Assembly (NCBI GenBank): GCA_963556065.3
Contig: CAUVYH020000027.1
Location: forward strand, 496,001 to 560,000
Direction: 5' to 3'
DNA from: JBAXTE01 sp963556065
Lineage (GTDB): Bacteria > Bacteroidota > Bacteroidia > Bacteroidales > WCHB1-69
DNA: 64,000 bases
Position 1 is the first letter of the stretch. Each line of letters begins with the position of its first letter. Below the pieces are notes generated by a model. It ran no database searches. It was not told the origin of the DNA and saw nothing but the letters and a program-made list of their open reading frames with translations. Positions 28,043-36,250 of this stretch are shown here, in pieces. The position numbers and the translations under genes are program-made.

Positions 28043-29170
28043 TTATTGATGTTTAAATTTATACACCAATCCCCATTCAATATAATCGGCACGGGCAAAG
28101 TGGGACTTTATGGAGATATTTGCTTGTATTCCATTTGTGATTTTGTATCGAAAGGCAACCCTGCTGTAAATCGGGTCTGTTTTTCGTTTCGAAAAATAAG
28201 AGTACTGATAAAGGTAAATTCCCGTTTGAAACACAGCCGAAAAACGGTTCATGCCCCATTCATGACCACCATAAAGCCCCCATTTGAAAAGTTGAAAATT
28301 ATTGGGAAATTCTTGCTTGTTGTTAAACTCAATTTTGTCGGTATAATCCCAAAAAACATCAATTCCGGTCATCCACTCTTTACCATATCGATAATTTCTC
28401 GAAATCCCGAAGCCAAAACTAGTTGCATTATATAATTTCGGATCACTCTGCGAATTTTGCTTTGTGCCCCATGCTCCCCATATATACGGAATCCATTTCT
28501 TATTAAAGATATTAGCCGGGGGATCTACAAACGGTATCAATTTCTGATTAAGTTTCACATGAAGCCCGACTGAAAACGACCACACATTTATTCCCCAATT
28601 GGGATACCTTGTGGCTCCATTAGAAAAATGGCCAAATGAAGTCCCTACAGATAATCCGATGGTCGGCTTAATCCGGTATAGGAAGCTGTATTGGAATTTA
28701 GCTGCAAAATTAAAATGACTTCCAATGGCTATGTTTTCCGGATTCGTGAGCGAGTCGTACGGATGGGAGAGATAACCCAGCCCGGCAGCAATCATCAGTC
28801 GTTGCTCGTGTCGTAGATGGCGAAAAAAGGTAAACGATTGAAATGGTAAAATAGAAAAAGCTTCCCCGTAAACTTTTTTATTACTTAGTCCGTTGTAATA
28901 CAGCGAAATTCCGCTTTGAGGATAATTCCAACGTTTTTCCCATTCCGCATCTCCGGTAGTTTGTCGATAAATATTTAGTTCCAAATTCGGAAAATTATAC
29001 AGCGAAAGTGATTTTAGCTCTTTATGATGAGCTACCAATGTAGCATACTCTGGTTGGAAAGTAAAATAAAGTTTATCATAGAATGATTGACATTTAACGG
29101 AATAGCCAAAAAAACATAAGATTGAAATAAACAAAGCGACTATCTTTTTTTTAATACTCAATCTTTTCAT
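28043..29170 (-). CDS. PagL-like lipid A deacylase / acyloxyacyl hydrolase family protein
   Basis: A 375-residue predicted outer-membrane barrel with signal peptide (MKRLSIKKKIVALFISILCFFG). The stretch FGHFSNGATRYPNWGINVWSF (His181, Ser183) matches the catalytic His-x-Ser region of PagL, which removes the 3-O acyl chain of lipid A. Alternating aromatic strands and the end GLVYKFKHQ fit a barrel. It is longer than PagL of Pseudomonas (about 170 residues), as is usual in Bacteroidota. The next gene on the same strand is an LpxL-like acyltransferase. Confidence 0.8.
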   Translation of the reverse strand: MKRLSIKKKIVALFISILCFFGYSVKCQSFYDKLYFTFQPEYATLVAHHKELKSLSLYNFPNLELNIYRQTTGDAEWEKRWNYPQSGISLYYNGLSNKKVYGEAFSILPFQSFTFFRHLRHEQRLMIAAGLGYLSHPYDSLTNPENIAIGSHFNFAAKFQYSFLYRIKPTIGLSVGTSFGHFSNGATRYPNWGINVWSFSVGLHVKLNQKLIPFVDPPANIFNKKWIPYIWGAWGTKQNSQSDPKLYNATSFGFGISRNYRYGKEWMTGIDVFWDYTDKIEFNNKQEFPNNFQLFKWGLYGGHEWGMNRFSAVFQTGIYLYQYSYFSKRKTDPIYSRVAFRYKITNGIQANISIKSHFARADYIEWGLVYKFKHQ

Positions 29171-29355
29171 TATTAATATGTTATCGTTAGCTGCTATTGT
29201 TATTTACCGTTTATCTTACCTCATCTATTTTCTTCGACTCCGATCAGTTTTTATATTTACTTCGCTAGTTTATTATTCGTAATTCGATCTTCACCTTTTC
29301 CCTTTCGCTTCCGAAAAATCACAAGAATCTAAAATGATTCTCACCTTTTACCTCC

Positions 29356-30231
29356 TTATGGAATAATTCGTTTGTGTTTCCACCTACGATGAGACCAAAG
29401 CCAGTATGCCGGCTCTTTTTTAATTACCGTTTCCAGTTTTTTCATATAGAGTTCGGTTATTTTTCCGGATGGCTGGTCTAAAGGTTCTTCCACTAGTACG
29501 GAAAAAGTAAGCTCATAATATCCTCGTTTTATCACTTGCATATCAAGATAAACTATGGGATAATTGTATTTCTTAGCATATTTTTCAGGTCCGTGCAGTG
29601 TAGGTGTGTCTTGATTTAGAAAGTCGATCCAGTAGCAATCTCTCAGATTTGTGGGACTTTGATCCGCAAACATGAGGAAGAGTGATGGTTGGTCTTTTAG
29701 CTTATTGTATGTTTCGTATGTTTCGGTTGTTGGGGCTAAATAACATTTATTCCGCGATCTGCGTTTGTGCATGTAACTTTCAATATACGGATTATTGATC
29801 GCTTTATAAATACCTACAACCAGATGCTTAATTTGAATATTCCCTGAAAACACCAGCCACTCCCAATTTCCATAGTGGCCGCTTACACAAATCAGGCTTT
29901 TCCCTTGCTCGAAAAAATGATTCGGAACTTCAGGGTTCATGATTTTATGTCGCTTTAAAATCTCCTCATCGGTCATCGAAAGTCCTTTAAGTCCTTCCAA
30001 AATGAGATCGGACATATAATGATAATATTTTTTTTCAATAATAATAATTTCATCTATACTTTTTTCGGGAAAAGAATTTTGGAGGTTTTCTCTGGTGACT
30101 TTCCTTCGATAGCGAAGGATATAAAAAATAATTCCATATACAATATCCGAGATAAAGTACAGAAAACGAAAAGGTAAAATTGAAATAAATGAAAGAAAGG
30201 CTCTAAATAATAAATATGAAATGTAGTCCAT
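29356..30231 (-). CDS. LpxL/HtrB-like lysophospholipid acyltransferase
   Basis: A 291-residue inner-membrane acyltransferase. The catalytic HxxxxE motif is His119-Glu124 in SGHYGNWEW; further motifs are FADQSP, TLHGPEKYAKKYNYPIVYL and AYWLWSHRRWKHK, typical of the lipid A late acyltransferase family. It has an N-terminal membrane anchor and normal length. It should add a secondary acyl chain to lipid A. It lies upstream of the PagL-like gene on the same strand with a 185-base gap, so the two may jointly set the acylation pattern. Confidence 0.9.
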   Translation of the reverse strand: MDYISYLLFRAFLSFISILPFRFLYFISDIVYGIIFYILRYRRKVTRENLQNSFPEKSIDEIIIIEKKYYHYMSDLILEGLKGLSMTDEEILKRHKIMNPEVPNHFFEQGKSLICVSGHYGNWEWLVFSGNIQIKHLVVGIYKAINNPYIESYMHKRRSRNKCYLAPTTETYETYNKLKDQPSLFLMFADQSPTNLRDCYWIDFLNQDTPTLHGPEKYAKKYNYPIVYLDMQVIKRGYYELTFSVLVEEPLDQPSGKITELYMKKLETVIKKEPAYWLWSHRRWKHKRIIP

Positions 30232-30269
30232 TATTTTATTTAATAATCTTATTTTAGTTTATAAAAAGC

Positions 30270-30295
30270 AAAAAAGGCTGCAAAAACAGCCCCTT
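30270..30295 (-). terminator. Terminator after frr
   Basis: On the minus strand GGGGCTG and CAGCC pair around a T-rich loop (plus 30276-30280 with 30287-30291), followed by six T. It lies about 20 bases after the frr stop. Confidence 0.8.
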
Positions 30296-30314
30296 TGCAT
30301 ATTTACTTCTTTTT

Positions 30315-30878
30315 TTAAACGGTCATAATATCTTTCTCTTTCGCCTCAAGAATTTTATCAATTTTAACGATAAAGTCTTCGGTTACTTTTTGAATGTCGG
30401 TTTCAGATTTTTTAATATCATCCTCAGGAACCTCTTTCTTTTCAAGTCCCTTAAGTTCTTCATTCGCTTTACGGCGGATATTTCTTACGTTAATGCGTGC
30501 TTGTTCTGCTTCTTGTTTGGCTTTCTTAACAAGTTCTTTGCGTCGTTCCTCCGTAAGTGGGGGAACCATGATTCTTAAAAAATCGACATTTACTTGCGGA
30601 TTAAAGCCTAAGTTTGCTGCCTGAATCGCTTTATCTATTGTGGAGAGCATATTCTTTTCCCAAGGTTGTACAACAATTTGACGAGGATCGGGTGTGGAAA
30701 TATTTGCAATTTGAGCAATTGGGGTAGGAGTGCCATAGTAATCCACCTTAACACTGTCGAGCATTTGAGGATTGGCTTTGCCTACTCTAAGTTTATGTAG
30801 CTCTTTTTCGAAAAATTGAAGCGTAGTATTCATGTGATCTTTCGCTTCTTCAATACATAGTGTACAATTGTCGTTCAT
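30315..30878 (-). CDS. frr: Ribosome recycling factor
   Basis: A 187-residue helical protein that, with EF-G, splits post-termination ribosomes. Signature pieces: LRVGKANPQMLDSVKVDYYGTPTP, QIANISTPDPRQIVVQPW, NVDFLRIMVPPLTEERRKELVKKAK and NIRRKANEELK. Normal length. It is the last gene of the pyrH-2TM-frr run, 9 bases after the 2TM gene, and is followed by a terminator. Confidence 0.97.
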   Translation of the reverse strand: MNDNCTLCIEEAKDHMNTTLQFFEKELHKLRVGKANPQMLDSVKVDYYGTPTPIAQIANISTPDPRQIVVQPWEKNMLSTIDKAIQAANLGFNPQVNVDFLRIMVPPLTEERRKELVKKAKQEAEQARINVRNIRRKANEELKGLEKKEVPEDDIKKSETDIQKVTEDFIVKIDKILEAKEKDIMTV

Positions 30879-30887
30879 AAAAATCGG

Positions 30888-31169
30888 TTATTTGTTCTGA
30901 TTTATCTCTTTTTTTATCAATTTTTCATATTCTTTTTCCACTAAATTCGCGTTCCATTTGAAGGCATATAGATAATGGAAAATGACTCCAATACCCCAAC
31001 CCATTGTAGGCAGTACCGGCCATGGCAAGGGAAAATTGTCGTTTGTGTTATACGAAACAAACAGCCATAACAGCCATAGTAAAATATTCACAAGAATGTA
31101 AATCGTCAGGTGTGTTTTAAAAGCAACCCGCTTTTTTGCTTTTTTATAAATAACAGGGTCTTGTTCCAT
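30888..31169 (-). CDS. 2TM domain protein
   Basis: A 93-residue protein with two membrane helices (LTIYILVNILLWLLWLFV and the segment around LPTMGWGIGVIFHYLYAF). It matches the 2TM (PF13239) family of Bacteroidota, with the conserved A-x-K-R-V-x-F start and the E-K-E-Y-E-K-L end. Function unknown. It sits between pyrH (8-base gap) and frr (9-base gap), clearly cotranscribed. Confidence 0.82.
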   Translation of the reverse strand: MEQDPVIYKKAKKRVAFKTHLTIYILVNILLWLLWLFVSYNTNDNFPLPWPVLPTMGWGIGVIFHYLYAFKWNANLVEKEYEKLIKKEINQNK

Positions 31170-31177
31170 AGTCCATC

Positions 31178-31888
31178 TTATTTAAGTTTAACTAATGTGC
31201 CTATTTTTTCACCGGAAACTACCTTCTGAAGATTTCCCGGAGTATTCATGTTAAACACTAAAATCGGCAAATTGTTTTCTTTACAAAGCGTAAATGCAGT
31301 GAGATCCATAATGTTGAGGTTAAGGCTATAGGCTTGATCGAAAGTTATTTCGTCAAACTTTTTAGCTGTTGGATCTTTTTCAGGATCAGCCGTATAAATA
31401 CCATCTACGCGAGTACCTTTTAAGATTACATCGGCATTGATTTCAATTCCTCTTAAAGCAGCTCCGCTGTCGGTAGTGAAGTAAGGATTTCCGGTGCCCC
31501 CGCTAATGATTACAACATTTCCTTTTTCAATAGAGGATATGGCTCTTTTACGGCTCATTTTTTCACATATCGGATCGATTGCGATTCCTGAAAAGTGTTG
31601 AGTGCTGATGCCTAAACCTTCTAAGGCTGTTTGTAAAGCCATACTGTTAATTGAAGTGGCAAGCATTCCCATATAATCTCCTTGTACTCTGTCGAATCCT
31701 TTGCCGACACCTTGAATACCCCTGAATATATTGCCTCCGCCAATTACGATTCCTATTTCAAAACCCTGTTTGGACACAACGGCTATTTCTTGTGCAAAAT
31801 AATTCAGGGTTTTGGGGTCAATGCCGTATTGCTGATCACCCATTAGCGACTCGCCACTGAGCTTTAGTAATATTCGTTTGTATGTCAT
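31178..31888 (-). CDS. pyrH: UMP kinase
   Basis: A 236-residue amino-acid-kinase-fold enzyme that phosphorylates UMP to UDP. Motifs: LLKLSGESLMG, IVIGGGNIFRG, DYMGMLATSINSMALQ, RRAISSIEKGNVVIISGGTGNPYFTTDSGAALRGIE (in parts) and KGTRVDGIYTADPEKDP. It follows the tsf terminator and is first of pyrH-2TM-frr. A TATCTTTA box just upstream (minus strand, near plus 31912) may be its promoter. Confidence 0.96.
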   Translation of the reverse strand: MTYKRILLKLSGESLMGDQQYGIDPKTLNYFAQEIAVVSKQGFEIGIVIGGGNIFRGIQGVGKGFDRVQGDYMGMLATSINSMALQTALEGLGISTQHFSGIAIDPICEKMSRKRAISSIEKGNVVIISGGTGNPYFTTDSGAALRGIEINADVILKGTRVDGIYTADPEKDPTAKKFDEITFDQAYSLNLNIMDLTAFTLCKENNLPILVFNMNTPGNLQKVVSGEKIGTLVKLK

Positions 31889-31916
31889 CCTCTATTTATA
31901 TTTCATGGGTAAAGAT

Positions 31917-31954
31917 AAAAAAAAAAGGAATTCATTTTATGAATTCCTTTTTTT
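31917..31954 (-). terminator. Terminator between tsf and pyrH
   Basis: GGAATTCA (31927-31934) and TGAATTCC (31940-31947) pair around a 5-base loop. The stem is extended by ten A on one side and seven T on the other. It lies 14 bases after the tsf stop, splitting the translation operon from pyrH. Confidence 0.85.
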
Positions 31955-31967
31955 ATAGTGAAAAAAA

Positions 31968-32798
31968 TTATGCGCCTAACTGTAAGCGTTTAAATCCAAC
32001 GCAGACTAAAGAAGCATCTGTTTCTTTCATATATTGTCCGACAGTTTTTTTATTGTCGCGGATAAACTCTTGATTTACTAAAGTATTTTCTTTCAGAAAT
32101 TTATTTAACTTACCTTGAGCTATTTTTTCAACCATTTCTTCAGGTTTTCCTTCTTGACGAGTGGTTTCGCGGGCAATTTCCATTTCATGTTCTATCGTGC
32201 TTTGGCTAACGCTTTCCTGATCAACAGCAATAGGAGACATGGCAGCAACTTGCATTGCAATTTCGTGACCTACGGTTTCCAGATTGGTTACATTTTTATT
32301 GAAACCCACAAGTGTTGCCAAACGGTTTCCATTATGATTGTATGAGGAAACAAATCCGTTTTCGATAAATTCGTAGTGATTAATCCCTACTTTTTCACCT
32401 GTTTTTCCTGTTAATTCAACAGCAGCAGCTTCCACAGTAACACCGTTAATGGTTAATGCAAGAAGTTCTTCAGTGGTTTTCACTTTCTTAGAAATTGCTA
32501 ATTCGGTAATTGCTTTTCCGAAATTCACAAAATCATCGGTTTTTGCTACGAAATCGGTTTCACAGTTTAACATGATTACAGCACCGAAAGAATGATCGGC
32601 AGTTGTCATTGAAAATACAAAACCTTCGTTTGCATCACGATCTGAGCGTTTTGCAGCAATTTTTTGACCTTTTTTACGAAGAATATCAATTGCAGCTTCG
32701 ATATTTCCGTCTGCTTCAACTAAAGCATTTTTGCAGTCCATCATGCCTGCACCGGTCATTTGTCGTAATTTATTTACATCAGCAGCGGTAATTGCCAT
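31968..32798 (-). CDS. tsf: Elongation factor Ts
   Basis: A 276-residue nucleotide exchange factor for EF-Tu. It starts MAITAADVNKLRQMTGAGMMDCKNAL and has NCETDFVAKTDDFV (the Tu-contacting region) and LVNQEFIRDNKKTVGQYM. Normal length for Bacteroidota. It lies 33 bases after rpsB, its usual partner. Confidence 0.97.
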   Translation of the reverse strand: MAITAADVNKLRQMTGAGMMDCKNALVEADGNIEAAIDILRKKGQKIAAKRSDRDANEGFVFSMTTADHSFGAVIMLNCETDFVAKTDDFVNFGKAITELAISKKVKTTEELLALTINGVTVEAAAVELTGKTGEKVGINHYEFIENGFVSSYNHNGNRLATLVGFNKNVTNLETVGHEIAMQVAAMSPIAVDQESVSQSTIEHEMEIARETTRQEGKPEEMVEKIAQGKLNKFLKENTLVNQEFIRDNKKTVGQYMKETDASLVCVGFKRLQLGA

Positions 32799-32831
32799 TG
32801 TGTTTGATTTTTTATTGTTTATAATAAAAGG

Positions 32832-33783
32832 TTATTTCTTAGGAGCAACTTTTTTAGCAACCGGCTTTTTAGCAACCGCTTTTTTAGGAGCAGCTTTTTC
32901 TTCTTTTTCGTCGTCTTCGTCAGCTACTTTTACTTTACTCTTAAGTTTCGGATCAATAACTTTGTTTATAAGTTTCGGATCGATAGCAACAGAAATACCT
33001 TCTGCAGTATCGTCGTCTTCTTCTACAATTACGGTTTTTGATTCTAATGCTTCTTCTTCAGCTTCCTCTTCGGTAAGCTTACGATCCTTATCCATTTTCC
33101 GTTCGTTAATGCCTTCTTCAATTGCATCGCATAATACGCGTAGAATTACTTGAATTGATTTTGAAGCATCGTCGTTTGCAGGAATTGGATAATCGATAAG
33201 TTGAGGGTTTGAGTTGGTGTCAACTATTGCAAATGTAGGAATACCTAATTTTCTGGATTCGGCAATAGCAATATGTTCTTTTAAAATATCAACAACAAAT
33301 ACAGCTGAAGGCAAACGATTAAGATCGCTGATAGAACCCAAGTTCTTTTCTAATTTTGCACGTTCACGTTGAATCTGTAAACGTTCGCGTTTAGAAATGC
33401 TTGAAAACGATGAACCGGTCATCAGTTTGTCGAGAGAAATCATTTTACGGACAGCTTTGCGGATTGTAGCAAAGTTTGTTAGCATACCACCAGGCCAGCG
33501 TTCGGTAACGTAAGGCATGTTTACCCTTTTTACTTCGGTTGCCACGATCTCTTTGGCTTGTTTTTTTGTAGCTACAAAAAGAATTTTTTTTACCTGATTT
33601 TGCAATTTGTTTCATTGCAGCGGCAGCTTCATCAATTTTTACAACAGTTTTGTGTAGATCAATGATGTGAATGCCGTTCTTCTCCATGAAGATGTATGGA
33701 GCCATGTTTGGATTCCATTTTCTGCGAAGGTGACCAAAATGTGCACCTGCTTCTAATAAATCGTTGAAATTGGTTTTTGCCAT
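32832..33783 (-). CDS. rpsB: 30S ribosomal protein S2, frameshifted in this sequence
   Basis: S2 is essential for 30S function. The N-terminal frame from the ATG at 33783 gives MAKTNFNDLLEAGAHFGHLR to IAKSGKK; the rest, ILFVATKKQAKEIVATEV on through ERWPGGMLTNF and IPTFAIVDTNSNP, is in a neighbouring frame. The break is a run of eight T on the plus strand (33584-33591); seven would restore GKKILFVATKK and one 316-residue protein. Because the gene is essential this is almost surely a homopolymer error. The C-terminus carries an acidic then Lys/Ala/Pro-rich tail (about 70 residues), seen in some Bacteroidota S2. An upstream ATG at 33813 is not the family start. Confidence 0.95.
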
Positions 33784-33820
33784 TTCTTTGTTTTTTGTTT
33801 GTTTACCTTCCATGAATTAC

Positions 33821-33858
33821 AATTAGCGAGTAGTGCTTAGGCAGCAGTCTCGCTAATT
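33821..33858 (-). promoter_or_regulatory. Stem-loop in the rpsI-rpsB spacer (candidate rpsB leader)
   Basis: AATTAGCGAG (33821-33830) and CTCGCTAATT (33849-33858) form a perfect 10-bp stem; TGCT and AGCA inside can add a second stem after an internal loop. There is no T tract. It lies 37 bases before the rpsB ATG, where S2-type autoregulatory leaders occur in other bacteria. Function inferred from position only. Confidence 0.5.
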
Positions 33859-33903
33859 TGGATACTAAACTCTTGCTTCGGAAGTTTAAAGCAGAATTGA
33901 ATA

Positions 33904-34290
33904 TTAACGTTTGCTAAATTGAAATCTTTTACGTGCTTTTGGACGACCCGGTTTTTTACGTTCTACCATACGCGGATCACGACGCATTAAACCAAGTGGT
34001 TTTAATAAAAGACGATATTCAGGGTTGATTTCACATAACGCTTTGGAAATCCCTAAACGTAACGCTTCTGCTTGTCCTGTGATGCCACCGCCGTCAATAT
34101 TGGCTTTTACGTCATATTTGTTTTCATTACCGGTTACAATAAAGGGTTGGATTACCTTATAATGTAATGGAGCTGTACAAAAATAAGCTTTGTAATCACG
34201 ACCATTAACGATTACTTGACCACTACCTTCTTTTAAATAAACACGTGCAACAGCGGTTTTTCTTCTTCCTGAAGTATTTAATATTTCCAT
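33904..34290 (-). CDS. rpsI: 30S ribosomal protein S9
   Basis: A 128-residue protein with TSGRRKTAVARVYLKEGSG, VNGRDYKAYF, GGGITGQAEALRLGISKAL and the invariant end RKRFQFSKR that reaches the P site. It is 2 bases after rplM, its universal operon partner. Confidence 0.97.
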   Translation of the reverse strand: MEILNTSGRRKTAVARVYLKEGSGQVIVNGRDYKAYFCTAPLHYKVIQPFIVTGNENKYDVKANIDGGGITGQAEALRLGISKALCEINPEYRLLLKPLGLMRRDPRMVERKKPGRPKARKRFQFSKR

Positions 34291-34292
34291 GA

Positions 34293-34748
34293 TTACAAAA
34301 TTGAATTAATGTCTAATAATTTAGGTTGTTGTGCTTGGTGTGGATGTTCTGTTCCTGCATACACATGCAAGTTCGAAAAAAGCTTGCTCCCAAGTTTGTT
34401 TTTTGGTAACATCCCTTTAATTGCATGTTCTAATACGAAAAACGGTTTGCGTGCTAACATCTCTTTTGGAGAAGCAAAACGTTGCCCACCAGGATAACCT
34501 GTATGTCTTACGTATGTTTTGTCGGTTAATTTACTACCCGTAAAACGAATTTTTTCTGCATTGATGATAACTACAAAGTCTCCACAGTCTGCATGTGGCG
34601 TAAAGTTTACTTTGTTTTTACCTCTTAATATGTTGGCGACGGCTACTGAAAGGCGTCCTACAACCTGATTCTCGGCATCGATTAATATCCACTGCTTATT
34701 TGCAGTTGCAGCGTTGCCTGAGATTGTTTTGTAACTTAACGTGTCCAT
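34293..34748 (-). CDS. rplM: 50S ribosomal protein L13
   Basis: A 151-residue protein: MDTLSYKTISGNAATANKQW, GRLSVAVANILRGKNKVNFTPH, GDFVVIINAEKIRFTGSKL and YAGTEHPHQAQQP. A start eight codons upstream (34772) is open, but the Met at 34748 matches the family start. First gene of rplM-rpsI-rpsB-tsf, with a clean promoter upstream. Confidence 0.96.
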   Translation of the reverse strand: MDTLSYKTISGNAATANKQWILIDAENQVVGRLSVAVANILRGKNKVNFTPHADCGDFVVIINAEKIRFTGSKLTDKTYVRHTGYPGGQRFASPKEMLARKPFFVLEHAIKGMLPKNKLGSKLFSNLHVYAGTEHPHQAQQPKLLDINSIL

Positions 34749-34791
34749 TTTTTTTTCTTTGCGTTTGTGCACTATTTTTGTAAAAGGAGTG

Positions 34792-34823
34792 CAAAGTTAA
34801 TTTCTTTTTTCGTTCTTACCAAA
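34792..34823 (-). promoter_or_regulatory. Promoter of rplM-rpsI-rpsB-tsf
   Basis: On the minus strand TTTG (34823-34820), 20 bases, then TAACTTTG (34799-34792), 43 bases before the rplM ATG: a near-ideal Bacteroidota promoter. Confidence 0.72.
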
Positions 34824-34934
34824 TTTTGTAACAAATTTGTGGATAATTTAGTCTCATCTTTTATTTTAACGGGCAGGCAAAATTAATATTTTTTTTTGGA
34901 TAATCGATGCTTTTTTCTCAATAATTGCTTTTTT

Positions 34935-35879
34935 TTATTCAAAATCGATTTTTAATACCATTTTTTCTGCCTTTTTTCTGAATTCTTCGATTCCATTGCA
35001 ACGTAATAGGGCATGTTTTTCTTCCATGGAAATTCCTTGATTCTGTGAAAAGTAAGTCCAGTATTCCTTGAGCTTATTTAATGCACTTTGCTCTTGGGTT
35101 ACCTCGGATGACAGATGTTGCGTCAGAGCTTCGTGGAACGCTAAAAAGCGAGTTCTTTTTACTGTTTTGTTTTCCTTTTTATTTAATTTAATTTCTTCCG
35201 GTAAAAACGGGTTCACAATCAGTTGCCGCCCGATCATCCAGTCGTTTATCATTGGAAAAATGATGCTTAATCGCTCTAAATCTTGATTCTTTTTAATATC
35301 TCCGCTGTAGATTACTCGATGATGTAAAATGGAAACACATTCCTGCATCATTTCGAGATTTACCGTGCCTTCATACATCTGGCTTCCCAAGCGTGGGTGA
35401 ATACAAACAAATTCCAGTGGATATCTGTTTAAAATATCTAAAATTGGATAGATTTCTTTGGTGTTTTTTAACCCGATGCGAATTTTTACCGACAGTCCAC
35501 GTTCAAACCGGTTAAAAAACGACCAAAGCAGTGTCTCAACTATTTCAGGGTGAACAATCAAACCGGCTCCGCGCTTGTGTTTTACTACCTGACTGGCCGG
35601 GCACCCCAGATTCAGATTGATTTGGCTATATCCCAGACTGAAAATAGATTCGGCCATAGTGACCAACTGATCTGGCTTATTGCCGATTACCTGCGGAATT
35701 ACAGGATGTGGGTTGTGTTCCGGGTAAAAATCGACTAATCGGCTGGTATTTACCTTGCGTTGTTCCATCAAAGAAATAAATGGAGTAATGATTTCATCAA
35801 TGCCCTCAAAATGTTCCATCCATAAATTGCGAAACGAATAATTATTGAGCCCGTGCAAAGGCGCCATCCAAAGTTTCAT
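34935..35879 (-). CDS. dus: tRNA-dihydrouridine synthase
   Basis: A 314-residue FMN enzyme that reduces uridines in tRNA D-loops. It has MAPLHGLNNYSFRNLW (FMN-binding start), NLNLGCPASQVVKHKRGAGL with the catalytic Cys, and SVKIRIGLKNTKEI and YSGDIKK of the barrel. A TTG four codons upstream (35891) is possible, but a minus-7 box TACCTTTG lies right before 35879, so the ATG is preferred; the transcript would be almost leaderless. It stands alone between repeats and the ribosomal operon. Confidence 0.92.
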   Translation of the reverse strand: MKLWMAPLHGLNNYSFRNLWMEHFEGIDEIITPFISLMEQRKVNTSRLVDFYPEHNPHPVIPQVIGNKPDQLVTMAESIFSLGYSQINLNLGCPASQVVKHKRGAGLIVHPEIVETLLWSFFNRFERGLSVKIRIGLKNTKEIYPILDILNRYPLEFVCIHPRLGSQMYEGTVNLEMMQECVSILHHRVIYSGDIKKNQDLERLSIIFPMINDWMIGRQLIVNPFLPEEIKLNKKENKTVKRTRFLAFHEALTQHLSSEVTQEQSALNKLKEYWTYFSQNQGISMEEKHALLRCNGIEEFRKKAEKMVLKIDFE

Positions 35880-35888
35880 TTTTTCGTG

Positions 35889-35896
35889 CAAAGGTA
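35889..35896 (-). promoter_or_regulatory. Minus-7 box of dus
   Basis: TACCTTTG on the minus strand, 9 bases before the ATG at 35879. The minus-33 element is not clear. Confidence 0.45.
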
Positions 35897-36172
35897 AGGA
35901 GAAATCGTGAAAAGATTTTCCGTGAAAAGTGAAGAGAGTGAAAAGCTAATTCGTGAGACGTGAAAAGGGCGCGAAGCGAGACGAAAAGAAGATAGTGAAA
36001 AGATTTTCCGTCAAACGTGAAAAGAATGACGTGGAGGGAGATTGGAAGATAGCAGTCGCGCTTGCGTTTTCCTCTTCACGAGATATCTTTTCACGTTTCC
36101 CGCTTCTTGCTTCTTGCTTCTTACTTCTGTATTCTCTTTTCACGAGATGTCTTTTCACTTTCCCCCGGTAAT
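35897..36172. repeat. GTGAAAAG-type short inverted and direct repeats
   Basis: The spacer is packed with GTGAAAAG, TTTTCCGTGAAAAG and CGTGAAAAG on one strand and their complements (CTTTTCAC, CACGAGATATCTTTTCAC, CACGAGATGTCTTTTCAC) further right, so the two halves can fold on each other. Several chance reading frames cross it but none has protein character. Such GTGAAAAG blocks recur between Bacteroidota genes. Confidence 0.65.
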
Positions 36173-36187
36173 AACTGGTAATAACTT

Positions 36188-36221
36188 TTTGTTAAGGTTG
36201 TTAGGTTCTTTATTATTTTTG
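36188..36221 (+). promoter_or_regulatory. Promoter of the CDF transporter gene
   Basis: TTTG (36188-36191), 22 bases, TATTTTTG (36214-36221), 29 bases before the ATG. Confidence 0.5.
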
Positions 36222-36250
36222 TTGCTTCAAATTTTTTTAAACAAATAAAG

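Noticed and set aside
27765..28435. Plus-strand frames opposite the coiled-coil and PagL-like genes
   Set aside because: They overlap well-supported minus-strand genes with signal peptides and a promoter.
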